A stretch of DNA of 10,359 nt from RGIG2161 sp964525525. GTDB taxonomy: Bacteria; Bacillota; Clostridia; Oscillospirales; CAG-272. Position 1 is the first letter of the stretch. Every line of letters begins with the position of its first letter. The stretch covers positions 1 to 10,359 of the forward strand of contig CAZGHD010000072.1 in assembly GCA_964525525.1 (NCBI GenBank). Reading direction: 5' to 3'. Of this stretch, positions 1-6,630 are shown piece after piece. Both the position numbers and the translations under genes were made by a program. The notes below the pieces were generated by a model, which was not told the origin of the DNA, did not search any database, and saw only the letters and a list, made by a program, of their open reading frames with translations.

Positions 1-42
1 TTGCCCCCAAAAACGGGCAAATCTTACATACTGTATCCTTAA

Positions 43-333
43 TTAAGGGAAACGGATGTTGCTTATCCTGAAACCGATAAGCTGATTGAACTCGGAACAA
101 TATTTAATTGCTCAATGGACTATTTACTCAAAAAAGAAATAACAGACAAAAACGGTAATCAGGCACCCCGAGAAAAAAATAAGCTGACAGAAACCGTAAG
201 AAGCGTTGTCAGCGGTATTAACAAAATCACATTGTCAAGAATAATAAGTATTACAATCAGGATAGTATTCATCTTAATTACCATTGATGTTATAACTATG
301 ATTATTTATTCAATAATCTGCGGACTGTTATAA
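43..333 (+). pseudogene. Remnant of XRE-family HTH regulator (C-terminal part with membrane tail)
   Basis: The open frame from 43 (after a TAA at 40-42) reads VAYPETDKLIELGTIFNCSMDYLL from base 58, the signature of the last helices of a Cro/CI-type (XRE) HTH domain just after its usual WE-x-G turn. The preceding codons read RET-D where W-E-x-G is expected, and a stop lies just upstream. The DNA-binding helices are therefore missing or decayed. The tail continues through a basic linker into a hydrophobic segment (about the last 30 residues, ISITIRIVFILITIDVITMIIYS) that would be one membrane helix, as in clostridial XRE regulators with a C-terminal membrane anchor. An ATG at 115 could start a 72-residue protein, but it has no clear ribosome binding site and lies inside the conserved block. 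I read this as a dead gene, though a cut by the window edge plus a sequencing error cannot be excluded. Confidence 0.65.
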
Positions 334-354
334 TGAATTGATTACAATAAAAAA

Positions 355-363
355 TGATATAAT
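355..363 (+). promoter_or_regulatory. Extended -10 promoter of the ferritin-like gene
   Basis: TGATATAAT gives a perfect TATAAT (358-363) with an extended TG three bases upstream. No good -35 lies at the right distance, as expected for extended -10 promoters. Transcription would start near 370, leaving a leader of roughly 45 nt before the ribosome binding site AAAAAGGAG (401-409), which sits 7 nt before the ATG at 417. Confidence 0.55.
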
Positions 364-416
364 TCATACATATCTCCTTTGATAATAGGAACAATAAACA
401 AAAAAGGAGTCTTGAT

Positions 417-851
417 ATGATAGAATCAGATACAATTAAACTGCTGCGTGAATGTGACGCAGGAATTAAAATGGGAGTTAAGTCGATTGACGACGTTCTG
501 GACCGCGTATACAGCAAGGATTTTAAGTCGATATTAGACCGTTGCAAGGACGAGCACGAAAAGCTTGACCGCGAGCTTCAGGAAATGCTCGATTCCTACG
601 GCGACGAGGGCAAAAATCCGAACATTATGGCTGAAGGAATGTCAAAAATGAAGACGGGAATTATGCTTACACTCAAAGATACGGATGAGACGATAGCAGA
701 CCTTATGACAGACGGCTGTAACATGGGCGTAAAGTCGTTATCAAAGTATCTCAACAAGTATGCGGCTGCTGATGAGAAGTCGAAGGACATCTGTAAGCAT
801 CTTATAAGGATTGAAGAAAATCTTGCATCAGATATAAGACTGTTTCTGTAA
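417..851 (+). CDS. Ferritin-like four-helix protein, DUF2383-type
   Basis: This 144-residue, all-helical, highly charged soluble protein has no signal peptide. The start is fixed by the strong AAAAAGGAG seven bases upstream. The sequence falls into two similar halves: C13-DAGIKMGVKSIDDVL and C101-NMGVKSLSKYL share a GVKS core, and each is followed by a second helix with a Cys and a His (C43-KDE-H47 and C126-K-H128, then an acidic stretch). This matches the pseudo-twofold build of ferritin-like bundles, and the overall pattern fits the uncharacterised DUF2383/PA2169 group often seen in Clostridia. Whether it binds metal is unknown. The paired Cys/His/Glu residues would allow it, but a clear diiron ExxH set is not obvious. 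It is monocistronic and ends before a strong hairpin terminator. Family placement is from memory of sequence style and is moderately sure. Confidence 0.75.
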   Translation: MIESDTIKLLRECDAGIKMGVKSIDDVLDRVYSKDFKSILDRCKDEHEKLDRELQEMLDSYGDEGKNPNIMAEGMSKMKTGIMLTLKDTDETIADLMTDGCNMGVKSLSKYLNKYAAADEKSKDICKHLIRIEENLASDIRLFL

Positions 852-881
852 ACAGAGAGCGTAATCCTTAACGGAATATCG

Positions 882-911
882 AAAAAGAACTGCCTTGCGG
901 CAGTTCTTTTT
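882..911. terminator. Bidirectional rho-independent terminator
   Basis: A perfect 13-bp stem (882-894 with 899-911, core AGAACTGCC/GGCAGTTCT) has a TTGC loop. An A-run begins the stem and a T-run ends it, so each strand reads into U-rich RNA. It lies between two convergent genes and should stop both the ferritin-like gene (+) and the P-type ATPase gene (-), which ends 20 bases further on. Confidence 0.9.
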
Positions 912-930
912 TGATCATATCAGTTATCTG

Positions 931-3474
931 TTATTTATCAGACGGCTGTTTTGCATTGTGTTTTTCAATGTCCTTCGTAAAATAATCCGCTATCTTTTTC
1001 ATCCAACTGCCGAAGTTATTGAAAATCTTTTGGATGAGAGAATCAATAGGATATGCAATCAACATAAGGACTGAAAGAACAAGTACCGCTCCAGGCTTCA
1101 GCGGGTGCAGGTCAAACATATCGGAAAGCAGATATGCACCGCCTACGTAAAGCAGTCCGCAACCGATAACAAGTATCTTATGAAGAAGATTCAAGGGGCG
1201 TGCTACTCTTATGAGCATAAGATACGCAACGAAGGAATAGAGGAATATAGCAACAGTTGATGACTGCTCTATATCGAGTATCGACTTGAATGCATACGCA
1301 AAAAGCATTGACCAACCGACGATTATTGCCGCAGAAAGAGCCGCCGGGAATGCCTTGAACATAACGTTGCGCAGGAACTTTCCGCTTACGCGGTCGTGGT
1401 TCGATTCCAGCGCGAGGAAGAAAGACGGAATTCCGATAAAGAAATAGGACACGAGCGATATCTGCGCGGGGGTCAGCGGGTAATCAGCGACGACCATTAT
1501 TGTGATTATTGAAAGAATGAACGAGAAGATGTTTTTGACGAGATAGAGTGATGCGGAGCGCTGGATGTTGTTGATAACACGTCTGCCTTCGTCAACGACC
1601 GACGGCATACTTGCAAAGTTCGAATCGAGAAGGACAAGGTCGGAAACGCTTGCCGCAGCTTCGCTTCCCGAAGCCATCGCAATACTGCAATCGGCGTCTT
1701 TAAGTGCGAGAACGTCGTTTACGCCGTCACCGGTCATTGCGACGGTATGCCCTGCCTTTTTCAAGGCACGGATAAAGAGGCGTTTTTGCTCGGGGGTAAC
1801 GCGTCCGAAAACGTTATATTCAAGGATCGCTTTTGCAACCTTTTCTTTTGTGTCAAGCATTGATGCGTCAACGTATTTGTCGGAGCCTTCAATACCCGCC
1901 TCCTCTGCCGCCTTTGAAACGGTGAGAGGATTGTCGCCCGATATAACCTTGATCTGAACGCCTTGTTCTGCAAAATAACGGAAGGTTTCTTTTGCCTCGG
2001 GGCGTATTCTGTTTATAAGTGTAACAAGTGAGATCGGGATTATCACGCCACTGAGAACCCCGTCGTTGAAGATATCGTCGCGTGAGTTTTCTGTGTATCT
2101 GTATTCGGCAAAGAGAAGCACTCTCTCGCCGAGAGATGAGTGTTCTTCAATAACGCTTCTGAAGCGGGCAAAGTCGTTTTTGAGGATGAATTCGGGCGCA
2201 CCGATTATGTATCCCTCACCGCGTCCGAAGCTAACTGCACTGTATTTCGTTGCGGATGAGAAGCCCTTGATTGCGCTTGCGGGGCGGAAGCTCTTGCGGT
2301 CGTCGAAATGCTCTTTGAGGGCCGCCATCGTAATATTGTCGTTGTCCATATTCAGGACGAAGTCGCGCACTAACCGTTCTGCGTTATAGATTTCATCGCT
2401 TCCGTCGCCATCAAGCGGAACAACACTCTTGACGTGCATCTCGGGCTCTGTTACGGTTCCCGTTTTGTCAACGCATATGACGTCTACTCTTGCAAGCGTC
2501 TCTATACATTTCATATCGTGCACGAGAGTCTTGCGCTTTGCAAGCCGTATAACACCAAGCGCAAGGGCAATAGACGTAAGAAGATAAAGCCCCTCGGGGA
2601 TCATACCGATTACCGACGCGGCGGTCTTTTCAATACTTACCCTGATCGGATTAGCGGCATCAGCGTTGATCTTCATCTGTGTGAAGTACATTGCTATCGA
2701 CATTGGAATTATCAGTATACCGATGATCTTGATGAGAGTTGTAAGCGACTTCATCATTCCGGGGCGCTGTTTCTTTTTTGCGCGCTTTGCGTCAACTGTC
2801 AATTTTGATGCAAACGACTCGTATCCCACTTTCGTGAGCTGTGCCTTACATTTACCTGAAACGATGAAGCTTCCCGACAGCAGCTCGTCGTCGATCGACT
2901 TCTTGATTTCATCGGACTCGCCCGTAACGAGCGCTTCGTTTACGCTTACGCTTCCTTCACAAACGACAGCGTCGGCACAGATCTGATTTCCCGCCTCAAA
3001 TATGACAATGTCATCGAGGACGAGCTCTTCAGAGGTAAGCAGCTCTTCCCTGCCGTCGCGTATTGCTTTAACGAGCGGAGAGGAAACGAGAGAGAGCTTT
3101 TCAAGCGTTTTCTTCGCGCGAAGCTCTTGTATTATACCGATAATGGTGTTAATTGCGACTATCGGCAAGAAAGTCAGATGCTTGAATGATCCGACGGAGA
3201 TGAGCAGCGCGCCGATTATGAAGAAGATGATATTAAAGTAGGTGAAAACGTTTGTAAGTATTATCTTACCTATGCTCGTAGACGCATTGTCAACGGCGTT
3301 ATTGACGTATCCGTCCTCTTTTCTTTGCTTGACCTGATATGCGGTCAAGCCGATATCGGGATCAGGATCATAGCGCTCTGCACTTTCTGCGGGCGGCTGA
3401 TATACTTGTTTTTCGAAAAGCGATGATTTGATCTTTTCCGTAATGGAAATATCGCTGTCATGTTTTTTGCTCAT
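931..3474 (-). CDS. P-type ATPase, CtpE-like calcium-type cation transporter
   Basis: This is a complete 847-residue P-type ATPase of the plasma membrane. Visible motifs in order: TGES in the actuator domain (184-187), PEGL in membrane helix 4 (293-296), the phosphorylation site DKTGT with D336 as the phospho-acceptor, KGFSS in the nucleotide-binding domain (403-407), SGDNP (512-516) and TGDGVND in the hinge (581-587). Membrane pairs lie at roughly 68-112, 245-310 and 640-690, with four more helices to about 815. There is no N-terminal heavy-metal-binding domain and no CPC motif, so it is not a copper/zinc pump. The IPEGLYLLTSIALALGV block and the LARVDVICVDKTGTVTE stretch resemble mycobacterial CtpE, a P2-like ATPase linked to calcium uptake. 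The substrate here is inferred and could be another divalent cation. The start has GAGG 7-8 bases upstream on the minus strand. It is transcribed divergently from spoVAC. Confidence 0.92.
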   Translation of the reverse strand: MSKKHDSDISITEKIKSSLFEKQVYQPPAESAERYDPDPDIGLTAYQVKQRKEDGYVNNAVDNASTSIGKIILTNVFTYFNIIFFIIGALLISVGSFKHLTFLPIVAINTIIGIIQELRAKKTLEKLSLVSSPLVKAIRDGREELLTSEELVLDDIVIFEAGNQICADAVVCEGSVSVNEALVTGESDEIKKSIDDELLSGSFIVSGKCKAQLTKVGYESFASKLTVDAKRAKKKQRPGMMKSLTTLIKIIGILIIPMSIAMYFTQMKINADAANPIRVSIEKTAASVIGMIPEGLYLLTSIALALGVIRLAKRKTLVHDMKCIETLARVDVICVDKTGTVTEPEMHVKSVVPLDGDGSDEIYNAERLVRDFVLNMDNDNITMAALKEHFDDRKSFRPASAIKGFSSATKYSAVSFGRGEGYIIGAPEFILKNDFARFRSVIEEHSSLGERVLLFAEYRYTENSRDDIFNDGVLSGVIIPISLVTLINRIRPEAKETFRYFAEQGVQIKVISGDNPLTVSKAAEEAGIEGSDKYVDASMLDTKEKVAKAILEYNVFGRVTPEQKRLFIRALKKAGHTVAMTGDGVNDVLALKDADCSIAMASGSEAAASVSDLVLLDSNFASMPSVVDEGRRVINNIQRSASLYLVKNIFSFILSIITIMVVADYPLTPAQISLVSYFFIGIPSFFLALESNHDRVSGKFLRNVMFKAFPAALSAAIIVGWSMLFAYAFKSILDIEQSSTVAIFLYSFVAYLMLIRVARPLNLLHKILVIGCGLLYVGGAYLLSDMFDLHPLKPGAVLVLSVLMLIAYPIDSLIQKIFNNFGSWMKKIADYFTKDIEKHNAKQPSDK

Positions 3475-3508
3475 AATTTACCTCTTTCAGGAGATATTAT
3501 CTATAAAT

Positions 3509-3538
3509 ATTATATCACAACGTCCGATACGTTGTAAA
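3509..3538 (-). promoter_or_regulatory. Sigma-A promoter of the P-type ATPase gene
   Basis: Read on the minus strand: -35 TTTACA (3538-3533), an 18-bp spacer, and -10 TATAAT (3514-3509), preceded by TTGTGA. The coding start is about 35 bases downstream of the -10, giving a short leader with the GAGG ribosome binding site. The spacer is almost filled by a palindrome, listed separately. Confidence 0.75.
3517..3535. promoter_or_regulatory. Perfect 19-bp palindrome, candidate operator
   Basis: ACAACGT-CCGAT-ACGTTGT is a perfect 7+5+7 inverted repeat. It lies between the -35 and -10 of the ATPase promoter and overlaps the -35 by three bases, the classic place for a repressor operator. It is also 45 bases upstream of the divergent spoVAC start, so a bound protein could influence both genes. 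It is too short of U-runs to be a terminator. I do not recognise the regulator, and none is encoded next to it. Confidence 0.6.
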
Positions 3539-3579
3539 TACCCTAATTTTTAATTTCAATTACACAATGAGGTATCAGA

Positions 3580-4020
3580 ATGAAAAACAAGACTGATTAT
3601 GCAAAATACAGCGATAAGCGCGCTAAAAAATCGCCACTGATAAGTGACGTTCTGAAGGCATATTTGATTGGCGGGCTGATATGCGCGTTTGGACAGGGGC
3701 TTACAGAGCTTTATACCGCCCTTGACATTAAAACCGAAACGGTTAAGACTCTTGTTTCGGTAACGCTTATATTCATAGCGTCGTTATTGACAGGATTTGG
3801 TGTGTTCGATGATATCGCCAAATTCGCCGGTGCAGGAACCCTCGTCCCGATCACGGGGTTCGCTAACGGGGTTGTTTCTCCTGCGCTTGACAGCAAGGGA
3901 GAGGGATACGTTCTTGGAGTGGGAGCGAATATGTTTAAGATCGCGGGACCTGTCATTGTTTACGGAATAGCTGCAAGCGTCGTGTACGGGTTGATCTACT
4001 GGGTATGCACAATAATATAG
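3580..4020 (+). CDS. spoVAC: Stage V sporulation protein AC (SpoVAC)
   Basis: This 146-residue integral membrane protein has the usual SpoVAC length. Features: a basic N-terminus (residues 1-18), a first membrane segment within 24-46 (KAYLIGGLICAFGQGL), a second at 54-74, the hallmark GAGTLVPITGFAN (84-96), a KGEG turn near 106-109, and a final hydrophobic stretch GPVIVYGIAASVVYGLIYW (123-141). In Bacillus and Clostridium, SpoVAC is part of the inner-spore-membrane channel that moves dipicolinic acid with calcium into the forespore and out at germination. Purified SpoVAC behaves as a mechanosensitive channel. The gene normally sits in a spoVAC-AD-AEb operon. Here spoVAD and spoVAEb do not follow, and the next gene has its own promoter, so this is an isolated copy. 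GAGG (3569-3572), 7 nt before the ATG, supports the start. No convincing sigma-A or sigma-G promoter is visible. Confidence 0.88.
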   Translation: MKNKTDYAKYSDKRAKKSPLISDVLKAYLIGGLICAFGQGLTELYTALDIKTETVKTLVSVTLIFIASLLTGFGVFDDIAKFAGAGTLVPITGFANGVVSPALDSKGEGYVLGVGANMFKIAGPVIVYGIAASVVYGLIYWVCTII

Positions 4021-4061
4021 AAGCGGAAATCAGAAAAAATTCATAAACACAGCCGTTGCAC

Positions 4062-4090
4062 TTGACACACCTGCCGCTTCATGTTAAAAT
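4062..4090 (+). promoter_or_regulatory. Strong sigma-A promoter of the hydrolase/permease unit
   Basis: A perfect -35 TTGACA (4062-4067), a 17-bp spacer and -10 TAAAAT (4085-4090) with an extended TG at 4082-4083. Transcription would begin around 4097, giving a leader of about 76 nt. This excludes the upstream in-frame ATG at 4056 as a start, because it lies before the promoter. Confidence 0.85.
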
Positions 4091-4172
4091 AAAGCCGCTA
4101 CGCAATATAACTCTTACCTTCTGCGATAGCAAATATTTTATGATAAGCAAATTACGGGATGGAGATGTAATT

Positions 4173-5510
4173 ATGAAGGCAGGATTTTCAAAGGTATGTA
4201 TGAACCCACCTTACGGTGCGCCGATAGTAGGTTACTACGAAGAAAGGTTTGTAAAAGGCATACACGATGATCTGTTTGTAAGGGCAACCGCCTTTGACGA
4301 CGGCGAAAACAAGGCGATTATTATCGGTATTGACGTTTGCGTTCTTGGTCAAAAGTATTTTGACGGCTTCAAAAGAGCAATCGGAGAAGCAACCGGTATA
4401 TGTAAAGATGCAATTCTCATTAACTGTTCCCACACGCACACAGGTCCACTTGTAGGAAAAGACGTTGCTTTTCCGAAAACAAGCAGTCCGGATTATGACG
4501 CCTTCCTTGAAGCTTGTGTAAGAGACGCGGCAGTTTACGCATTAGCTGATCTTAAGGAAGCAACAGTCGAAACCGCTTCGGCTGAAGCGAAAGGTATTTC
4601 TTTTATACGCCGTTATCGCATGAAGGACGGCAGCGTTCAGACAAACCCGGGCGTCAACAATCCAAACATTGACCATCCTCTCGGTGCGCCCAACGAGACG
4701 GTAAAGGTCATTAAAATTAAACGGAATGATGCTGACGATATTATTATGATCAACTTTGGTACACATTCTGATTCCGTTGGCGGTGAATATATCAGCGCTG
4801 ACTATATGGGATATGTATGTAATATTATGGAGAACGCTGTAAAGGGCGTAAAATGTATGTTCCTTTTGGGCTGTCAAGGTGATACAAATCACGTAAATGT
4901 AAGTCCTACACAGGGTCAGGCGTCTATTTCAAAAATTGACTTTGACGGTGTACCCAGAAGCTACGCTCACGCAGAGTATATGGGCAGAGTAATTGCTGGT
5001 GCCGCTCTTTCTGTTTATTCAATAACAGAGAGGGTTAAGACGGATAAAATATCATACGGCTCGTTAAGCGTTAAGCTTCCCTCGCATCAGGAAAACGACA
5101 GACTTGAGGAAGCTTTAAAAATTCATGATCTGTATTCCTCCGGCAGAACAGGCGAGCTTCCCGTTAAGGAGATGGAGCTTACAACTCTTGTTGCTGAGGC
5201 AGAGCGTATCATACGGCTTAAGGACGGTCCTGAATATTTTGAATTTCTACTTTCAGCGGTGAAGATCGGTGACCTTGTATTTGCGGGTATCGGCGGCGAG
5301 CCGTTTACTGAAATCGGAAACCGCATTTGCGAAAATTCTCCGTTCAAGGAAACTGTGCTTTGCTGCCTCACAAACAGCGCGGGAGAGTATATTCCGACAC
5401 GCTCTGCCTATGACGAGGGTGGTTATGAGGCAAAAAGCTCTGCGCTTAAACCCGGCTGTGACGATATATTAGTAGACAGTATGGCAAAGCTTCTTAATGA
5501 TATAAAATAA
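4173..5510 (+). CDS. Neutral/alkaline ceramidase-fold zinc hydrolase, short form
   Basis: The protein has 445 residues from the ATG at 4173. GGAG (4161-4164) lies 8 nt before it, and earlier in-frame ATGs (4056, 4140) lack support. It matches the N-terminal catalytic domain of neutral ceramidases: NCSHTHTGP (84-92), FGTHSD with H198, LLGCQGDTNH (231-240), GGEPF with E376, and PTRSAYDEGGYEA with Y413. In Pseudomonas ceramidase the zinc ligands are two His, a Glu and a Tyr, with 37 residues between Glu and Tyr. The same 37-residue spacing holds here (E376 to Y413), so a zinc site looks intact. The ceramidase GDVSP nucleophile motif reads GDTNH, so the catalytic Ser appears to be Asn. There is no signal peptide, and the C-terminal Ig-like domain of true ceramidases is absent, so it is probably cytoplasmic. 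Substrate unknown. It is followed after 53 bases by an AEC permease, likely co-transcribed. Confidence 0.85.
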   Translation: MKAGFSKVCMNPPYGAPIVGYYEERFVKGIHDDLFVRATAFDDGENKAIIIGIDVCVLGQKYFDGFKRAIGEATGICKDAILINCSHTHTGPLVGKDVAFPKTSSPDYDAFLEACVRDAAVYALADLKEATVETASAEAKGISFIRRYRMKDGSVQTNPGVNNPNIDHPLGAPNETVKVIKIKRNDADDIIMINFGTHSDSVGGEYISADYMGYVCNIMENAVKGVKCMFLLGCQGDTNHVNVSPTQGQASISKIDFDGVPRSYAHAEYMGRVIAGAALSVYSITERVKTDKISYGSLSVKLPSHQENDRLEEALKIHDLYSSGRTGELPVKEMELTTLVAEAERIIRLKDGPEYFEFLLSAVKIGDLVFAGIGGEPFTEIGNRICENSPFKETVLCCLTNSAGEYIPTRSAYDEGGYEAKSSALKPGCDDILVDSMAKLLNDIK

Positions 5511-5563
5511 TATCTGTGTTTATATTCTATTGATGCCATCCGGAAAAGAGGTGTTGGCTTTTT

Positions 5564-6508
5564 ATGCTGGGTATTTTATACGGGGCGTTATCGCCGCTGC
5601 TCATGTTATTTTTATGTATTTCGTCGGGGTTTCTTCTCAATAAACTGAAGCTCATGCCGGAATCCACTGCAACCGTGCTTTCAAAATGCGAAAAATACTT
5701 ATTTATGCCCGCCTTGGGATATGCAACCTTTTCAAAATATTGTACGGTATCAACGATTTCCGAAAACGCGAATATTCTTACGTATTCTTTGATTGCAATC
5801 ATAGTTGCAATGATAATAGCTATCCCGCTATCCGGGGCGTTTGAGCAACACGACCTTAATAAGCGTAATATTTACAAATATGCATTCGTTTTTGCAAATC
5901 ACGGGTTTATGGGCAATGCTATTGTTCCCCTTGTTTTGGGAGGACAGGAACACCTCTATAAGTATCTGCTTTTTACCTTGCCACTAAATTTTATGACTTA
6001 CATATGGGGTATCAATATTCTGACCCCCAAAGAGCTGCGTTCCGGGAATGTATTAACAAAGCTACTGAATGCGCCAATGATCGGGATGGTCTTGGGAATT
6101 ATTGTTGGGCTTACAGGCACACAAAAATATATGCCCGAATTTATAATCAATACCATGGATTCGCTCGGTAACTGTATGGGGCCTGTTGCAATGGTTCTTA
6201 CTGGATTCGTGATAGGAAATTATTCGTTCAAAAGCTTACTTACTCATAAAAAGGTTTATGTAGCGACCGCGTTAAGGCTAGTAATTCTCCCAATCGTAAT
6301 TTTTACAATTCTTATATTGTGCGGAGCAAATAAATATATAGTTACGCTGGCTTTGTTTGCTTATGCAACGCCTCTCGGGTTAAACACAGTTGTTTTTCCC
6401 GCAGCTTACGGAGGGGATACTCAAACGGGAGCGAGTATGGCAATGATAAGCCATATTCTCTGTATAATTACTATACCTGTTATCTATGGTTTGCTTAAAC
6501 TGTTATAA
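5564..6508 (+). CDS. AEC (auxin efflux carrier) family transporter
   Basis: This 314-residue inner-membrane protein has about ten hydrophobic helices, near 5-25, 38-58, 69-90, 106-126, 134-152, 168-184, 199-220, 231-253, 258-280 and 289-311, in the 5+5 arrangement of the bile/arsenite/riboflavin transporter superfamily. Family signatures seen are FANHGFMGNAIVPLVLG (109-125) in helix 4 and YATPLGLNTVVFPAAYGGD (267-285) followed by the A-S-M-A-M-I-SH helix, typical of bacterial AEC proteins. Relatives move organic acids, amino acids or related small anions; the substrate here is unknown. An AAGAGGTG ribosome binding site ends about 10 nt before the ATG, a little far. It lies 53 bases after the hydrolase gene with no clear promoter between and a terminator after it, so the two probably form one operon in which the permease handles a substrate or product of the hydrolase (inference). 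Confidence 0.88.
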   Translation: MLGILYGALSPLLMLFLCISSGFLLNKLKLMPESTATVLSKCEKYLFMPALGYATFSKYCTVSTISENANILTYSLIAIIVAMIIAIPLSGAFEQHDLNKRNIYKYAFVFANHGFMGNAIVPLVLGGQEHLYKYLLFTLPLNFMTYIWGINILTPKELRSGNVLTKLLNAPMIGMVLGIIVGLTGTQKYMPEFIINTMDSLGNCMGPVAMVLTGFVIGNYSFKSLLTHKKVYVATALRLVILPIVIFTILILCGANKYIVTLALFAYATPLGLNTVVFPAAYGGDTQTGASMAMISHILCIITIPVIYGLLKLL

Positions 6509-6562
6509 GCTTTGAATCCTTGAGGCATTCGCACAGTTAAATTATATGCCATTTTAACGGTC

Positions 6563-6590
6563 AAGGTCGCCCACCGGGGCGGCCTTTCTT
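6563..6590 (+). terminator. Rho-independent terminator after the permease
   Basis: A 10-bp stem (6563-6572 with 6577-6586; one G-U pair) encloses the loop ACCG and is followed by TTTCTT. It ends the hydrolase/permease unit. On the minus strand it lacks a U-run, so it is a poor terminator for the converging serine dehydratase gene. Confidence 0.75.
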
Positions 6591-6630
6591 CAAATCGTAT
6601 TTAGTTTATCCTCAAGGAACGGGCGTTAGA

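Noticed and set aside
1565..1957. 130-residue open frame on the plus strand inside the ATPase gene, and similar ones at 2066-2389, 2434-2808 and 2666-2986
   Set aside because: Antisense shadows of a well-supported P-type ATPase: no ribosome binding sites, no family resemblance, Ser/Arg-rich shadow composition.
3538..3560. Plus-strand promoter for spoVAC (TTGTAA with a TTCAAT -10)
   Set aside because: The -10 is poor, and no sigma-G-like elements could be matched with confidence.
5511..5563. Separate promoter for the AEC permease
   Set aside because: Only a short AT-rich stretch without a paired -35/-10; co-transcription with the hydrolase is simpler.
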